The notes under the pieces were generated by a model. It was not told the DNA's origin, did not search any database, and saw only the letters and a program-made list of their open reading frames with translations. Shown in pieces: positions 30,684 to 38,191 of a stretch of 39,458 nucleotides of DNA. Made by a program: the position numbers and the translations under genes. Source of the stretch: a virus; IMG/VR virus record IMGVR_UViG_3300044655_000546, positions 1 through 39,458 of that record. One strand, written 5' to 3'. How positions within the stretch are numbered: the stretch's first letter is position 1; every line of letters starts with the position of its first letter.

Positions 30684-31873
30684 GCTTTGACTCCTGATAG
30701 CGTTTTGATGAATTCCCTTTGCGCGGCACCCTGCACGATCTGCTTGCCTTTTTTGGCATGAGCTGCAGCTCGGACTTTAGTCATCATACGCTTTAGCTTA
30801 TCTGGACCGTACTTAGCAGCGATCTCTTTAGGAATGACGTACTCCCCATCAGCAACTCTGACTTCTTCTTTACCTGAAATGTTGGCGGGGATATCGTCAC
30901 TTTGACCGTCACCGGGACCATCAATCAACCCACCGCGAGCATAGGTATCACCGTAGTCCTGTACGACTTCCCGCCGTTGCGGTGTTGCTGCAGCGTAAGG
31001 CTGCGCCTTTGGGATAAGACCCTGCGGGTGCATCGTTTCACCCATCGGTTGGAGGTTGATATAGCCCCCCTGCGCCATCCCCTGCTTAATCCCCGGTTGA
31101 AGTGCGGCGAGACCGCCTTCTCTTTGAATCTGTTCTTGAGCCCATGCAGGGAAATGCACGCTGATCTGAGGATTAGCCAAACCCACTTCAACAGGACCGC
31201 CGTCAGCGTAACCCCAAGCAGAGCGACTAAAGCGACGAGCGTTCTGAGCGTCCATCATATTTTTAAGGACCTGCTGTTGTTGACGCTGTTGTCCTTGATC
31301 TTGTGTGTCCTGATTGGCGCCATACGCTGATCCTAAGAAGAATCCACCTGCAAGCGGTTCGTAGTTTTCCTTGAGGAACTGGGTGTAGTCCTTGAAGCCG
31401 GAGGATTGCGGCGGAGGTGGGGTAGGAGAAATGGGTTGAGCTGCAGGTTGTTGAATATTTGGCACCTGCTGAATAGATGCCGCGCCAATTCCCGGAATAG
31501 GTTTAGCAGCATAAGATGACAGATTATAATCCATAGCAACGGGCGGCGGAGCCGCTATCTGTCCACCCTGCGGAGCTCCGGCGCTTTGATTCATTCCGAA
31601 CATCTGAGAAATCTGAGGGGCGTTATAACCGCCGACGCCACCACCAACCCCACCCGTCAATGCGCCGCTAAGCGCACCGGATTTACCACCCGTCAAAGCA
31701 CCAAGACCTGCGCCCACTGCCGCGCCAGATAAAGCACCGACTGTAGTCTGCGTAATTTCCTTGAGGAGTTGGTCTTCCACCGCACTGCTTGCGATGTCTC
31801 CCATGATCCCGCCTACGGCTGGTGTTGCTACGCTGGTAACCAGATTGCCTAAGATGCCTTCGAGTCCGTACAT
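30680..31873 (-). CDS. Gly-rich virion-associated protein with YADGG and DGEYVIP motifs, 397 aa
   Basis: The N-terminal 100 residues form glycine-zipper-like hydrophobic runs (GALSGAAVGAGLGALTGG). The middle is Pro/Gln-rich. GYADGGPV (about residues 220-227) repeats the motif of the 629-aa gene, and near residue 314 GGLIDGPGDGQSDDIPA continues to VADGEYVIPKEI, a motif I recognise in many phage structural proteins. The C-terminus is basic. It is probably an internal or ejected virion protein; the exact role is unknown. Confidence 0.75.
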   Translation of the reverse strand: MYGLEGILGNLVTSVATPAVGGIMGDIASSAVEDQLLKEITQTTVGALSGAAVGAGLGALTGGKSGALSGALTGGVGGGVGGYNAPQISQMFGMNQSAGAPQGGQIAAPPPVAMDYNLSSYAAKPIPGIGAASIQQVPNIQQPAAQPISPTPPPPQSSGFKDYTQFLKENYEPLAGGFFLGSAYGANQDTQDQGQQRQQQQVLKNMMDAQNARRFSRSAWGYADGGPVEVGLANPQISVHFPAWAQEQIQREGGLAALQPGIKQGMAQGGYINLQPMGETMHPQGLIPKAQPYAAATPQRREVVQDYGDTYARGGLIDGPGDGQSDDIPANISGKEEVRVADGEYVIPKEIAAKYGPDKLKRMMTKVRAAAHAKKGKQIVQGAAQREFIKTLSGVKA

Positions 31874-31882
31874 GTCTTTATC

Positions 31883-32125
31883 CTACGGTACGATTTTAAG
31901 TACGTTGCCTGCGCCAGCATCGCGCCAGACAGAGCCTGATGGCAACCCCGTTGCCGAAGTGGGGAGATCAGAGAGTGTCAAAGTAGCTCCCGCAATGGCC
32001 CCCGGATTCGCGTGCTGCTGCATATAGTAATTCAACTGCCGCACGATCATATTCAGGTATTGAACATCATACTCTAGCGGGGCCAGCGAAAGGACGGGAT
32101 CTGGGACATTGTTCCTATTAGCCAT
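31883..32125 (-). CDS. conserved small phage protein, 80 aa
   Basis: The start ATG at 32125 overlaps the upstream stop as TAATG, preceded by GGAGAGG; a longer frame to 32179 would run into the 870-aa gene. The C-terminus LPSGSVWRDAGAGNVLKIVP closely resembles a recurrent C-terminal phrase in small virion-cluster proteins of podovirus-like phages. The function is unknown. Confidence 0.7.
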   Translation of the reverse strand: MANRNNVPDPVLSLAPLEYDVQYLNMIVRQLNYYMQQHANPGAIAGATLTLSDLPTSATGLPSGSVWRDAGAGNVLKIVP

Positions 32126-34737
32126 TAGCCTCTCCGCCCGTCGGGCTGTATACGCAGGCGCGGCACGCCGAGCTGCCATTTGACATCGAGATCATTACTC
32201 CCGATACGGAATGCTACCTGCCTTGCTCTAAGCCTGATCCACGCCTGATTCGTGTAATTATAGACCTGCGTAGTGACCTCGGAGCTTGCGACAACCTCGG
32301 AATCGGATGTGCGGAAATTGCCTTGACCCGGATAATCACGCCCTGAAATCGTCATCGTCACATACGGTGCCGGGACAATCGAACCAATGAAGTCTACGTC
32401 AGGAATAATGCGCGTCACAAACGCAAGGCTGTTGCCTTCGCCCAAGTCAAAGTCGGCGCTTTCAATGTAGGCATTCATCGGGATCGGTGGGTTCACCGCC
32501 GCATCGTTCAGCCCCGTCTCGTGATAGAGAATGTTCCCCGCACCCTGCCCGCCAATGATCGTCAGCGTATCGCCCAGTGTGTAGTTGATCCCCGGCTGAG
32601 AAATCGTGACACTGGTGATCTCACCATCATTGTTCAAAGCCACAACAAATGAGCAGTTGGCTCCCGAACCGCCTACAGCGATGACTGAAGAAGAGGAAGG
32701 TGCTTTCGTGTACTGCCCACCGTCGATGATATCGACACCCGTAATGGCCCCCGTAGAGGAAACCCCGGTGACTTCAAGCACCGCTGCGCGGTTGTATGCG
32801 GCAATCGGCACGCCCTGAATATGAGACCCCATCCACGCAGAGCGTAGAAGCTGCCCGTAATACCAGAGCTTTTCCAGATAGTTGTAGACCACGTAGCGAT
32901 CATTGTACGTAGACCCGGACGACGGGTAGTACCACCAGACCTCGTTGTACTTTTCATTCTGCCCAGCATAAATCTGCTGAAGCTGCTCGGTGTTGATATC
33001 GTCGAAAATGTACTGACGAAGCGAGCAAGGCAGTGTATCCACACGCCCAGAGTACGCATAGAACTTGTCCTGCCCCATCCAGTAGGTGATGTTGTTCGCC
33101 GTGACCACCGAGTTGGCAGAGGAGATCGTGATGTCCGTCGCCAGAGGCGTAAACCCAAAGACGTAAGGCGGCCCCAGATACCGCATGGAGTACAGCGAAG
33201 AATCCGTCCAGATCAGATATTCCTGCCGTGTGGCCTCTACCGTGATGATCGAGCTGCCTGAAGAGAGTCTGTAGCTACCCGCCGTGTTCGTTGCAGAAGG
33301 TAACCATGTGGCCGGATCTTCCTGACTGCACCATGAAATAAACATGGGGTCTTGCTGTGTTGGCGACGTAGCCAACCAGTCGTTGGTACCAAAGGCCACA
33401 ATATGCCGTTCTTCCGTGACCAGAACATTTGACGCAACATAAGGTGCATAGCCATCCGCACCGGGGTAATCCAGCAAATCCAAAGCACGGGCTGTAACCT
33501 GACCGCCACCTGAAAGACTGGTACCGGGGTCCCAATAATAAACGCCGCCGCCATCCGGGTTGAACACCAGCATCTGACCGTAGTTGTCAGAACTCCAAAG
33601 ACGCAGATACTCGCGGAAGCCCTGTACCGTATCGGAGAGCGTAATACCTGTGTTCCATCCTCTGGCATTGGCAACGCTGTACTGAAGACCTGTGACGTCG
33701 CGCCCAGACAAATGATCCGTCGCCATCGTATCGCCAAACCCACGAGTGCACCCCGTCAAGCTGGTGCCTGTCTTGCCTGAGTATTGAATCCACTCTGCTT
33801 CGATATAGACGTACCCAGAAGCTGCAAAGGCGCTCGCATCCGTAACCGGAATGGTTGTTGCCGAACTATTGATATCCGCCGTTGTGGTCGTAAGACCTGC
33901 ACCTGTAGCTTGACTTACCCATGTCCCTACACCCCAACCATTACCGAAGATGTTAACGTCACCGCCGATAGTGAGCTGGAAGAACGCATGTGCCGGAGCA
34001 TTACCCCCACCCGCGGTGGTTGAAGTCGATTGAACCCCTGTATCAACGGCAATATAGTTGGTCGCAACGCCGACAACTTGGAATTCTGTATTGAGCTCTG
34101 CGGCAGTATAGGGACCGAAGGCCGTCAAATCTTCAAGGGTGACATAGTCACCGGGTCCTGCACCATTCGATACGCTGTTGATTGCTACGTAGGTACTGGT
34201 GATCGTGGTTGACGACGTATGCGTAGCAGGTGTCGTGTTGTTGTAGCCTCGAATGCAGCCGGAGAGCGTCGTGCCGGAGGCCGTAGCAACGTAGATATCT
34301 TCAGATCCAATCGTAATGACATAAGGCGCTGCGCGAGTAAACGCCGTACCGGAAGACACCGTGATAGACGTTGCTGTGTCGCTGATCGTCGCCGCCAAAG
34401 ACCCATAGATAGGGTAGACAGGATCGGTAGGGAGGGTGGAGTCCAACCGAATCGGCGTGATGTCATAGTAGCTGCCACCGACCTGAACGTAGTACTTGAG
34501 GTTTGTACCAATTCCAAGAATGAAATATCCCGACAGCGAGACCCATTCAATCAGGTTACGGCAGGTGCCCAGAAAATACCCAGACCCATTGATGACCCAA
34601 CCACCAACAATTTCAGGTGAACCCGAGCGGAAGCGCACCAAGTTACATGAGTACCAGCCCCCTTCGTTAGCCAAATCTGTGCTTTCCCGCGAGACACCGG
34701 GGCGCATCTGAATTTTTTGAAGGACTGGTTCGGTCAT
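32125..34737 (-). CDS. P22 gp10-like structural protein with two inserted beta modules, 870 aa
   Basis: The N-terminus (IQMRPGVSRESTDL, GGWYSCNLVRFRSGSPEIVGGW) and propeller-like blocks (GGVYYWDPGT, VVYNYLEKLWYYGQ, ending in KWQLGVPRLRIQ) resemble the family containing P22 gp10, which seals the portal and tail. Two about 54-residue modules, residues 119-173 and 290-343, repeat one pattern: T-x-I-x-V, an F/A turn, then GT-x-L-x-GC-x-RG and a TxATxH-like end. These recur in other phage surface proteins. A further beta module (VSSTGAITGVDIIDGGQYTKAP) follows. Structural role likely; the gp10 link is by pattern only. Confidence 0.7.
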   Translation of the reverse strand: MTEPVLQKIQMRPGVSRESTDLANEGGWYSCNLVRFRSGSPEIVGGWVINGSGYFLGTCRNLIEWVSLSGYFILGIGTNLKYYVQVGGSYYDITPIRLDSTLPTDPVYPIYGSLAATISDTATSITVSSGTAFTRAAPYVITIGSEDIYVATASGTTLSGCIRGYNNTTPATHTSSTTITSTYVAINSVSNGAGPGDYVTLEDLTAFGPYTAAELNTEFQVVGVATNYIAVDTGVQSTSTTAGGGNAPAHAFFQLTIGGDVNIFGNGWGVGTWVSQATGAGLTTTTADINSSATTIPVTDASAFAASGYVYIEAEWIQYSGKTGTSLTGCTRGFGDTMATDHLSGRDVTGLQYSVANARGWNTGITLSDTVQGFREYLRLWSSDNYGQMLVFNPDGGGVYYWDPGTSLSGGGQVTARALDLLDYPGADGYAPYVASNVLVTEERHIVAFGTNDWLATSPTQQDPMFISWCSQEDPATWLPSATNTAGSYRLSSGSSIITVEATRQEYLIWTDSSLYSMRYLGPPYVFGFTPLATDITISSANSVVTANNITYWMGQDKFYAYSGRVDTLPCSLRQYIFDDINTEQLQQIYAGQNEKYNEVWWYYPSSGSTYNDRYVVYNYLEKLWYYGQLLRSAWMGSHIQGVPIAAYNRAAVLEVTGVSSTGAITGVDIIDGGQYTKAPSSSSVIAVGGSGANCSFVVALNNDGEITSVTISQPGINYTLGDTLTIIGGQGAGNILYHETGLNDAAVNPPIPMNAYIESADFDLGEGNSLAFVTRIIPDVDFIGSIVPAPYVTMTISGRDYPGQGNFRTSDSEVVASSEVTTQVYNYTNQAWIRLRARQVAFRIGSNDLDVKWQLGVPRLRIQPDGRRG

Positions 34738-35063
34738 GGTTTCACCTCAAGCACCTTGATCTCGGGGTGGACTTCTTTCACAGTTGCTAGAAGCACCTGC
34801 TGGCTCACGGTATTGGCCTTGACCATCTCATTCTTGAAATCAGCAATGTTCGCGCTGGTCTGTCGCTGCATACCGGAATTTTCTACGAGCAGGCGAGGAA
34901 GCCAAAACATACCGCACTCCCACCGATCTTCGGTGAGCATCTCTCCCGTATTGATGTCATAACCTCGAACCGGCGTGTACCACGCACAGCGATGCAAAGC
35001 ACCATCCTTTGCTTCTTCGCATTTAGATCCGAGAGGGCAAAATGTTTTAACTTCAAGTGCCAT
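34734..35063 (-). CDS. Cys-rich hypothetical protein, 109 aa
   Basis: The N-terminal 60 residues have Cys at about 9, 15, 26 and 50 (FCPLGSKCEEA, HRCAWY, WECGMFW) and several Trp, consistent with a small metal-binding module. The C-terminal half is a plain helix. It lies between tail genes with an ATGA overlap downstream. The family is seen in related phages, but its function is unknown to me. Confidence 0.65.
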   Translation of the reverse strand: MALEVKTFCPLGSKCEEAKDGALHRCAWYTPVRGYDINTGEMLTEDRWECGMFWLPRLLVENSGMQRQTSANIADFKNEMVKANTVSQQVLLATVKEVHPEIKVLEVKP

Positions 35064-35065
35064 GC

Positions 35066-36187
35066 TTAATCCTTGGAGGCGATGATGATATCGAGATACT
35101 GTACCGCAAGATTGATGGCTGAGCCTGTGAAAGATCCTGATCCTGTGAACCCGTGAGTGTGTGTTTGACCGCTACCCGTACTACCCGTATTTAAAACATA
35201 GTTGAACGCTGCTCCGCTACCTACAGCATTCAGCACGGTGCCGGGAGAGTTACCTGTACAAACAAAACCATTACCAAACGCATTATGCGAGTGGGAGGGA
35301 AGCTGAGCTTCTGTCAAAGCGGTACCGCCTACGGTACCCGAGACACTCACTGAACCTGAAGGCGTTTGAGAAGCAAAAGCCGTTGTGAACCCTACCGAAC
35401 CCCCTGTACCCCCGCCGCCACCGCTTACGATGCGCATGGCATAGTTATTATAAGTTGTCACCTGAGTCCAACCCGCAGGAGGCGAAGCCTGCGCAAACAG
35501 CATTTTCGTCGTAGAAGGAATTCCCGCGCCGCCCGCTACGGTGTCTACATAAGCCTTTGTTGCCGCATCGGCGCTCGATGTCGGCGTAGCCATGTTCGTA
35601 ATTTTATTCGTCGTGCCCATGTTAATGGCACCGGACATTGTCCCGCCCGCTTTGGGGAGATAGCTGCCAAGCAGCGTATTGACTGCACCGACTGTGGTGG
35701 CATCTGTGGAATTGGTGGGGGTGCCTGAGATGGTGACGGTGTCGGCTGTGATGGTATTGGCTGTAAACGCATCTGCCGCGTTGCTGCCCTCAAAAAAGTC
35801 CGTGCCGTCCGTATAGACTAACTTGGCGGTACCCGCAGGGATAGCCACCGATACAGGAGAACCCGATGCCGCCGTGACAATCTCGATATCCGAAGAAGCT
35901 GAGTTGTCTACGATATAAACCTTGGAGACATTGGCCGGAGTAATGATACTCCGCGTTACCCCCGCAGAACCCGTCGCTACAATCACCATCGCTCGGGCTT
36001 GGTCAAAGGCACCGTTAAGGGCCGTCAGCGTCTTGTTGCTCGCGGAGATATCAATCTCCACAATGCCGGTCAGAGCTTCTTCAATCAGCGTACCGAGGTT
36101 GGTATTGGTCGTGTTACCCCAAGTGCTTGCCTGTTCACCCGAGGATATGAGTTCAAGCCGGAGATTGGAACTGTAGGTCGAAGACAT
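35066..36187 (-). CDS. tail fibre protein with collar-type C-terminal domain, 373 aa
   Basis: The N-terminus (LRLELISSGEQASTWGNTTNTNLGTLIEEA) is a typical phage tail-fibre attachment region. The middle has the fibre phrase YLPKAGGTMSGAINMG and ATKAYVDT. The C-terminus (about 225-373) is a phage tail collar / microcystin-type domain: PPAGWTQV, LPSHSHNAF, TGSGQTHTHGFTG, ending in NLAVQYLDIIIASKD. The clustered His (HSH, HTH) typically bind metal at the receptor tip. It is probably a host-range determinant. The start is preceded by TAAGAGG fused to the upstream stop. Confidence 0.9.
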   Translation of the reverse strand: MSSTYSSNLRLELISSGEQASTWGNTTNTNLGTLIEEALTGIVEIDISASNKTLTALNGAFDQARAMVIVATGSAGVTRSIITPANVSKVYIVDNSASSDIEIVTAASGSPVSVAIPAGTAKLVYTDGTDFFEGSNAADAFTANTITADTVTISGTPTNSTDATTVGAVNTLLGSYLPKAGGTMSGAINMGTTNKITNMATPTSSADAATKAYVDTVAGGAGIPSTTKMLFAQASPPAGWTQVTTYNNYAMRIVSGGGGGTGGSVGFTTAFASQTPSGSVSVSGTVGGTALTEAQLPSHSHNAFGNGFVCTGNSPGTVLNAVGSGAAFNYVLNTGSTGSGQTHTHGFTGSGSFTGSAINLAVQYLDIIIASKD

Positions 36188-36196
36188 TGTGGCCTC

Positions 36197-37063
36197 TTAG
36201 GTCTGTACGTTCTTCCAGCTTGTGCTGGTCGATGTGGTTACATTACCCCAAGCCGATCCGGGGAATTTACGAATAGGTGGCAGGGGCTGCGGCAATGCAC
36301 ACAAGGGCTGCGTAGCAATCGCGAAATCATCTCCATACACCAGCTCGTCATACGCAATTTCAGTCCACACCCCATCGCAGTGATTAGGACAGGTGCCCGG
36401 CTGTACCGTGGGAATGATCTTCCAAAGCCGCAACTCATTGAGCGTAGTATAGATTGTCTGAGAACCCGCAACAAGAACGACATCCGTTATGAGCGATACG
36501 GAATTCTCTGTAAGAGAAAGGCTCTGCGAGGCTGCGGTGAGATTGACCCCAAGAGAAAGGGAGACACTGTTCAGTGTCGATGTCAGCACCTGAGAAGTCA
36601 GGTCGATCTGGTTGTTCGTACTCAGTGTGACTGAGTTCTCCGTGAGGAGAAGCACCTGCGAAGCCAGCGTCGCGTTTACGCTCGTGGACAGAGCCACGCC
36701 ATTCAGCGTCAGAGACAGTGTTTGGCTATCAAAGGTCGGAGGTTGTACCTCGATGGAGACCGAGTTCTCGGTCAGCGTTAGGCTTTGCGAAGCTAGCGTA
36801 GCGTCCACCCCGGTGGACAGCGTGACCCCGTTCAGGGTCAGGAATAGAGGCTGACCTGCGACCTCGATGACATCGTCATCGCTGATAAGTACAGAGTTCT
36901 CTGTGAGGAGAAGGGTTTGAGAACCCAGCGGGATCGTTTGTCCCGTAGATAGAGTGACGCTATTCAGCGTCAGGGAGATGGTTTGTGAGGCGAGTGTTAC
37001 CTCAGCATTGATCTGCCCGAGCGAAGCTAGGGGCGCATCCGCAATAGGATAGAACCCCAGCAT
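36197..37063 (-). CDS. virion protein with nine alternating 22-residue repeats, 288 aa
   Basis: After a short head (MLGFYPIADAPLAS, common in phage structural proteins), residues 26-222 form nine tandem repeats of about 22 residues. Odd repeats read SQ-x-(L/I)-x3-LN-(S/G/E)-V/L and even repeats SQ-x-L-x-LTENSV, so the true unit is a 44-residue pair. The spacing and the alternation of hydrophobic residues suggest a beta-solenoid or stacked beta-hairpin rod. The tail (CPNHCDGVWTEIAYDELVYGDDF) is a small Cys-containing cap. Its place beside tail fibres suggests a fibre, spike or decoration. The repeat number may vary by recombination. Confidence 0.75.
   Translation of the reverse strand: MLGFYPIADAPLASLGQINAEVTLASQTISLTLNSVTLSTGQTIPLGSQTLLLTENSVLISDDDVIEVAGQPLFLTLNGVTLSTGVDATLASQSLTLTENSVSIEVQPPTFDSQTLSLTLNGVALSTSVNATLASQVLLLTENSVTLSTNNQIDLTSQVLTSTLNSVSLSLGVNLTAASQSLSLTENSVSLITDVVLVAGSQTIYTTLNELRLWKIIPTVQPGTCPNHCDGVWTEIAYDELVYGDDFAIATQPLCALPQPLPPIRKFPGSAWGNVTTSTSTSWKNVQT
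36398..36988 (-). repeat. tandem repeat region, about 66-base units alternating in two types
   Basis: DNA encoding residues 26-222 of the preceding protein: nine units of 63-66 bases, conserved mainly in the SQ and LTLN/LTEN segments and diverged elsewhere. In-frame change in copy number would keep the gene open. Confidence 0.85.
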
Positions 37064-37069
37064 TTTTGC

Positions 37070-37246
37070 TTACTTCTTTTCGCGAAGAACGAACAGAATC
37101 AGACCTGATACACCAACACCCGCCGCAGAAATCTGCTTGACCAGCTCAGGATCAAGTGCGTAACCCGCAGCAGACAGCATGGCTGTGAGCCCCAAATAGG
37201 TGGTTGGTTCTTTAAGCCGATCTAAAAACCAAGAAAGGAATGTCAT
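37070..37246 (-). CDS. holin-like small membrane protein, 58 aa
   Basis: The frame runs from ATG 37246 to TAA 37070. Two hydrophobic segments (about residues 15-30 and 41-54, VGVSGLILFVL) are separated by a short polar turn (DPELVKQ), and the C-terminus is REKK, a holin-like layout. It follows the endolysin gene with a TAATG overlap, the expected lysis-cassette context. Sequence families of holins are diverse, so the call rests on topology and neighbourhood. Confidence 0.7.
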   Translation of the reverse strand: MTFLSWFLDRLKEPTTYLGLTAMLSAAGYALDPELVKQISAAGVGVSGLILFVLREKK

Positions 37247-37668
37247 TATTTTCTCCCGATTTCGAAATGTGGTCCATCTGGAAAGGTTTTGGACAACTCT
37301 ACTTTACCATCTTTGAACTCTGTCTCCGAGAGATTCTTCCATGTGCCTCCCCACCGCACTTCAGTGCGGAGTTGCTTCGCGGCTTCTTTCACCGCTTCGG
37401 CCAGAGGGTAGTAATGCTTCCAGTCCCATGAGACTTTGTTGTCCACAATAGGAGCCAGATCGACTGCATCCCCAGTCAGGTGCCGTGAATTCATGGTTTT
37501 GGATGCGCCCTTCTCTACGAGGTAGGCTTGACGCTCTTTGGTTCGAAGACCTTCCACTACGATGAAATCAATCGGCGTGATTTGAATCGCACGCTTGACC
37601 ACCTGCACCAGTGCAGGATTGACCCCTTCGAGGCGGCGTAACGATTTCTGACTGAGGATGAAGCCCAT
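37246..37668 (-). CDS. endolysin, M15 peptidase (L-alanyl-D-glutamate peptidase type), 140 aa
   Basis: A single-domain VanY/M15 metallopeptidase. Zinc ligands are visible as H63 and D70 in SRHLTGDAVDL and H134 in DGPHFEI, and VEGLRTKERQ is the usual upstream substrate-loop segment. These enzymes cut the peptide stem of peptidoglycan. The length fits short endolysins of phages infecting Gram-negative hosts, without a binding domain or signal peptide, so it would need the adjacent holin to reach the wall. It is coupled to the holin-like gene. Confidence 0.92.
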   Translation of the reverse strand: MGFILSQKSLRRLEGVNPALVQVVKRAIQITPIDFIVVEGLRTKERQAYLVEKGASKTMNSRHLTGDAVDLAPIVDNKVSWDWKHYYPLAEAVKEAAKQLRTEVRWGGTWKNLSETEFKDGKVELSKTFPDGPHFEIGRK

Positions 37669-37672
37669 GGTT

Positions 37673-37831
37673 TTACTCTTCTACTGGAGCTTCTGCTGCC
37701 GGGGGGACCTGCCCTTCGGCTTCCTTCTGGATGGCATTGATCAGCGGGAATACCTGCTCATACGGCTGCTTACCAAGGAAACCCATGATGGCATTGACGA
37801 GATCCAGAGACAGAGTGATTTTGTTTTCCAC
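37673..37831 (-). CDS. conserved small protein, LSLDLVNAIMGFLG type, 52 aa
   Basis: The frame starts at GTG 37831 (an in-frame TAA lies five codons upstream, so GTG is forced) after AGGA, and ends in TAA at 37673-37675. Sequence: ENKITLSLDLVNAIMGFLGKQPYEQVFPLI, then an acidic Pro/Ala tail. This helix pattern recurs in small phage proteins beside lysis or tail genes, with unknown function. It is not clearly a membrane protein and no spanin features are seen. Confidence 0.7.
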   Translation of the reverse strand: MENKITLSLDLVNAIMGFLGKQPYEQVFPLINAIQKEAEGQVPPAAEAPVEE

Positions 37832-37843
37832 AGTTTTTTCCTG

Positions 37844-38191
37844 TTAGTTTTCGGAAACAGGAGTCTGCCACGGAAGCGGCGGCGTGACAATCGGAGGATC
37901 AATCTGGTTCTGGATCTGCGTATCAATGCCAACATAGATCGCCGCGACCTGTTCTGCACCCAGTGCATCCTGAGTCCACTGAATGACTTCAGCTTCGGTT
38001 AGGTCTGCATAGGGGATGTAGTTGGGCTTGTCTGCATTCACCGCAAATGAAACGGTTGAGTAAACCTGACCTGAGAAAGTCCCATCCGTGCCAGTGCAGG
38101 ACCAGTGAGAAGTCACAACGTAATCCGTCTTTCCATCCACATCAGGGATGCAGTCAAGAGCAGAAATCGTCCAAGTGTATGTGTTCGACAT
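37844..38191 (-). CDS. DUF7936-type phage protein, 115 aa
   Basis: The opening YTWTISALDCIPDVDGKTDYVVTSHW, the segment GQVYSTVSFAV and the end QIDPPIVTPPLPW are the signature of a conserved phage protein (DUF7936) found near tail fibres and lysis genes. Its function is unknown; the predicted beta-rich first half suggests a small structural or fibre-associated protein. The start overlaps the upstream stop as TAATG. Confidence 0.8.
   Translation of the reverse strand: MSNTYTWTISALDCIPDVDGKTDYVVTSHWSCTGTDGTFSGQVYSTVSFAVNADKPNYIPYADLTEAEVIQWTQDALGAEQVAAIYVGIDTQIQNQIDPPIVTPPLPWQTPVSEN

Noticed and set aside
31883-32179. Longer start for the 80-aa late gene
   Set aside because: The extra 18 residues are Arg/Ala-rich shadow sequence of the 870-aa gene; the TAATG overlap with a ribosome-binding site supports the start at 32125.
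35999-36634. Plus-strand open frame of 211 codons spanning the junction of two late genes
   Set aside because: It crosses the start of the collar fibre and the end of the repeat protein on the opposite strand and shows no protein-like pattern.
36398-36988. Regular about 66-base repeats as a possible CRISPR array
   Set aside because: The units are contiguous, in frame, diverged at DNA level and encode a protein repeat; there are no unique spacers.
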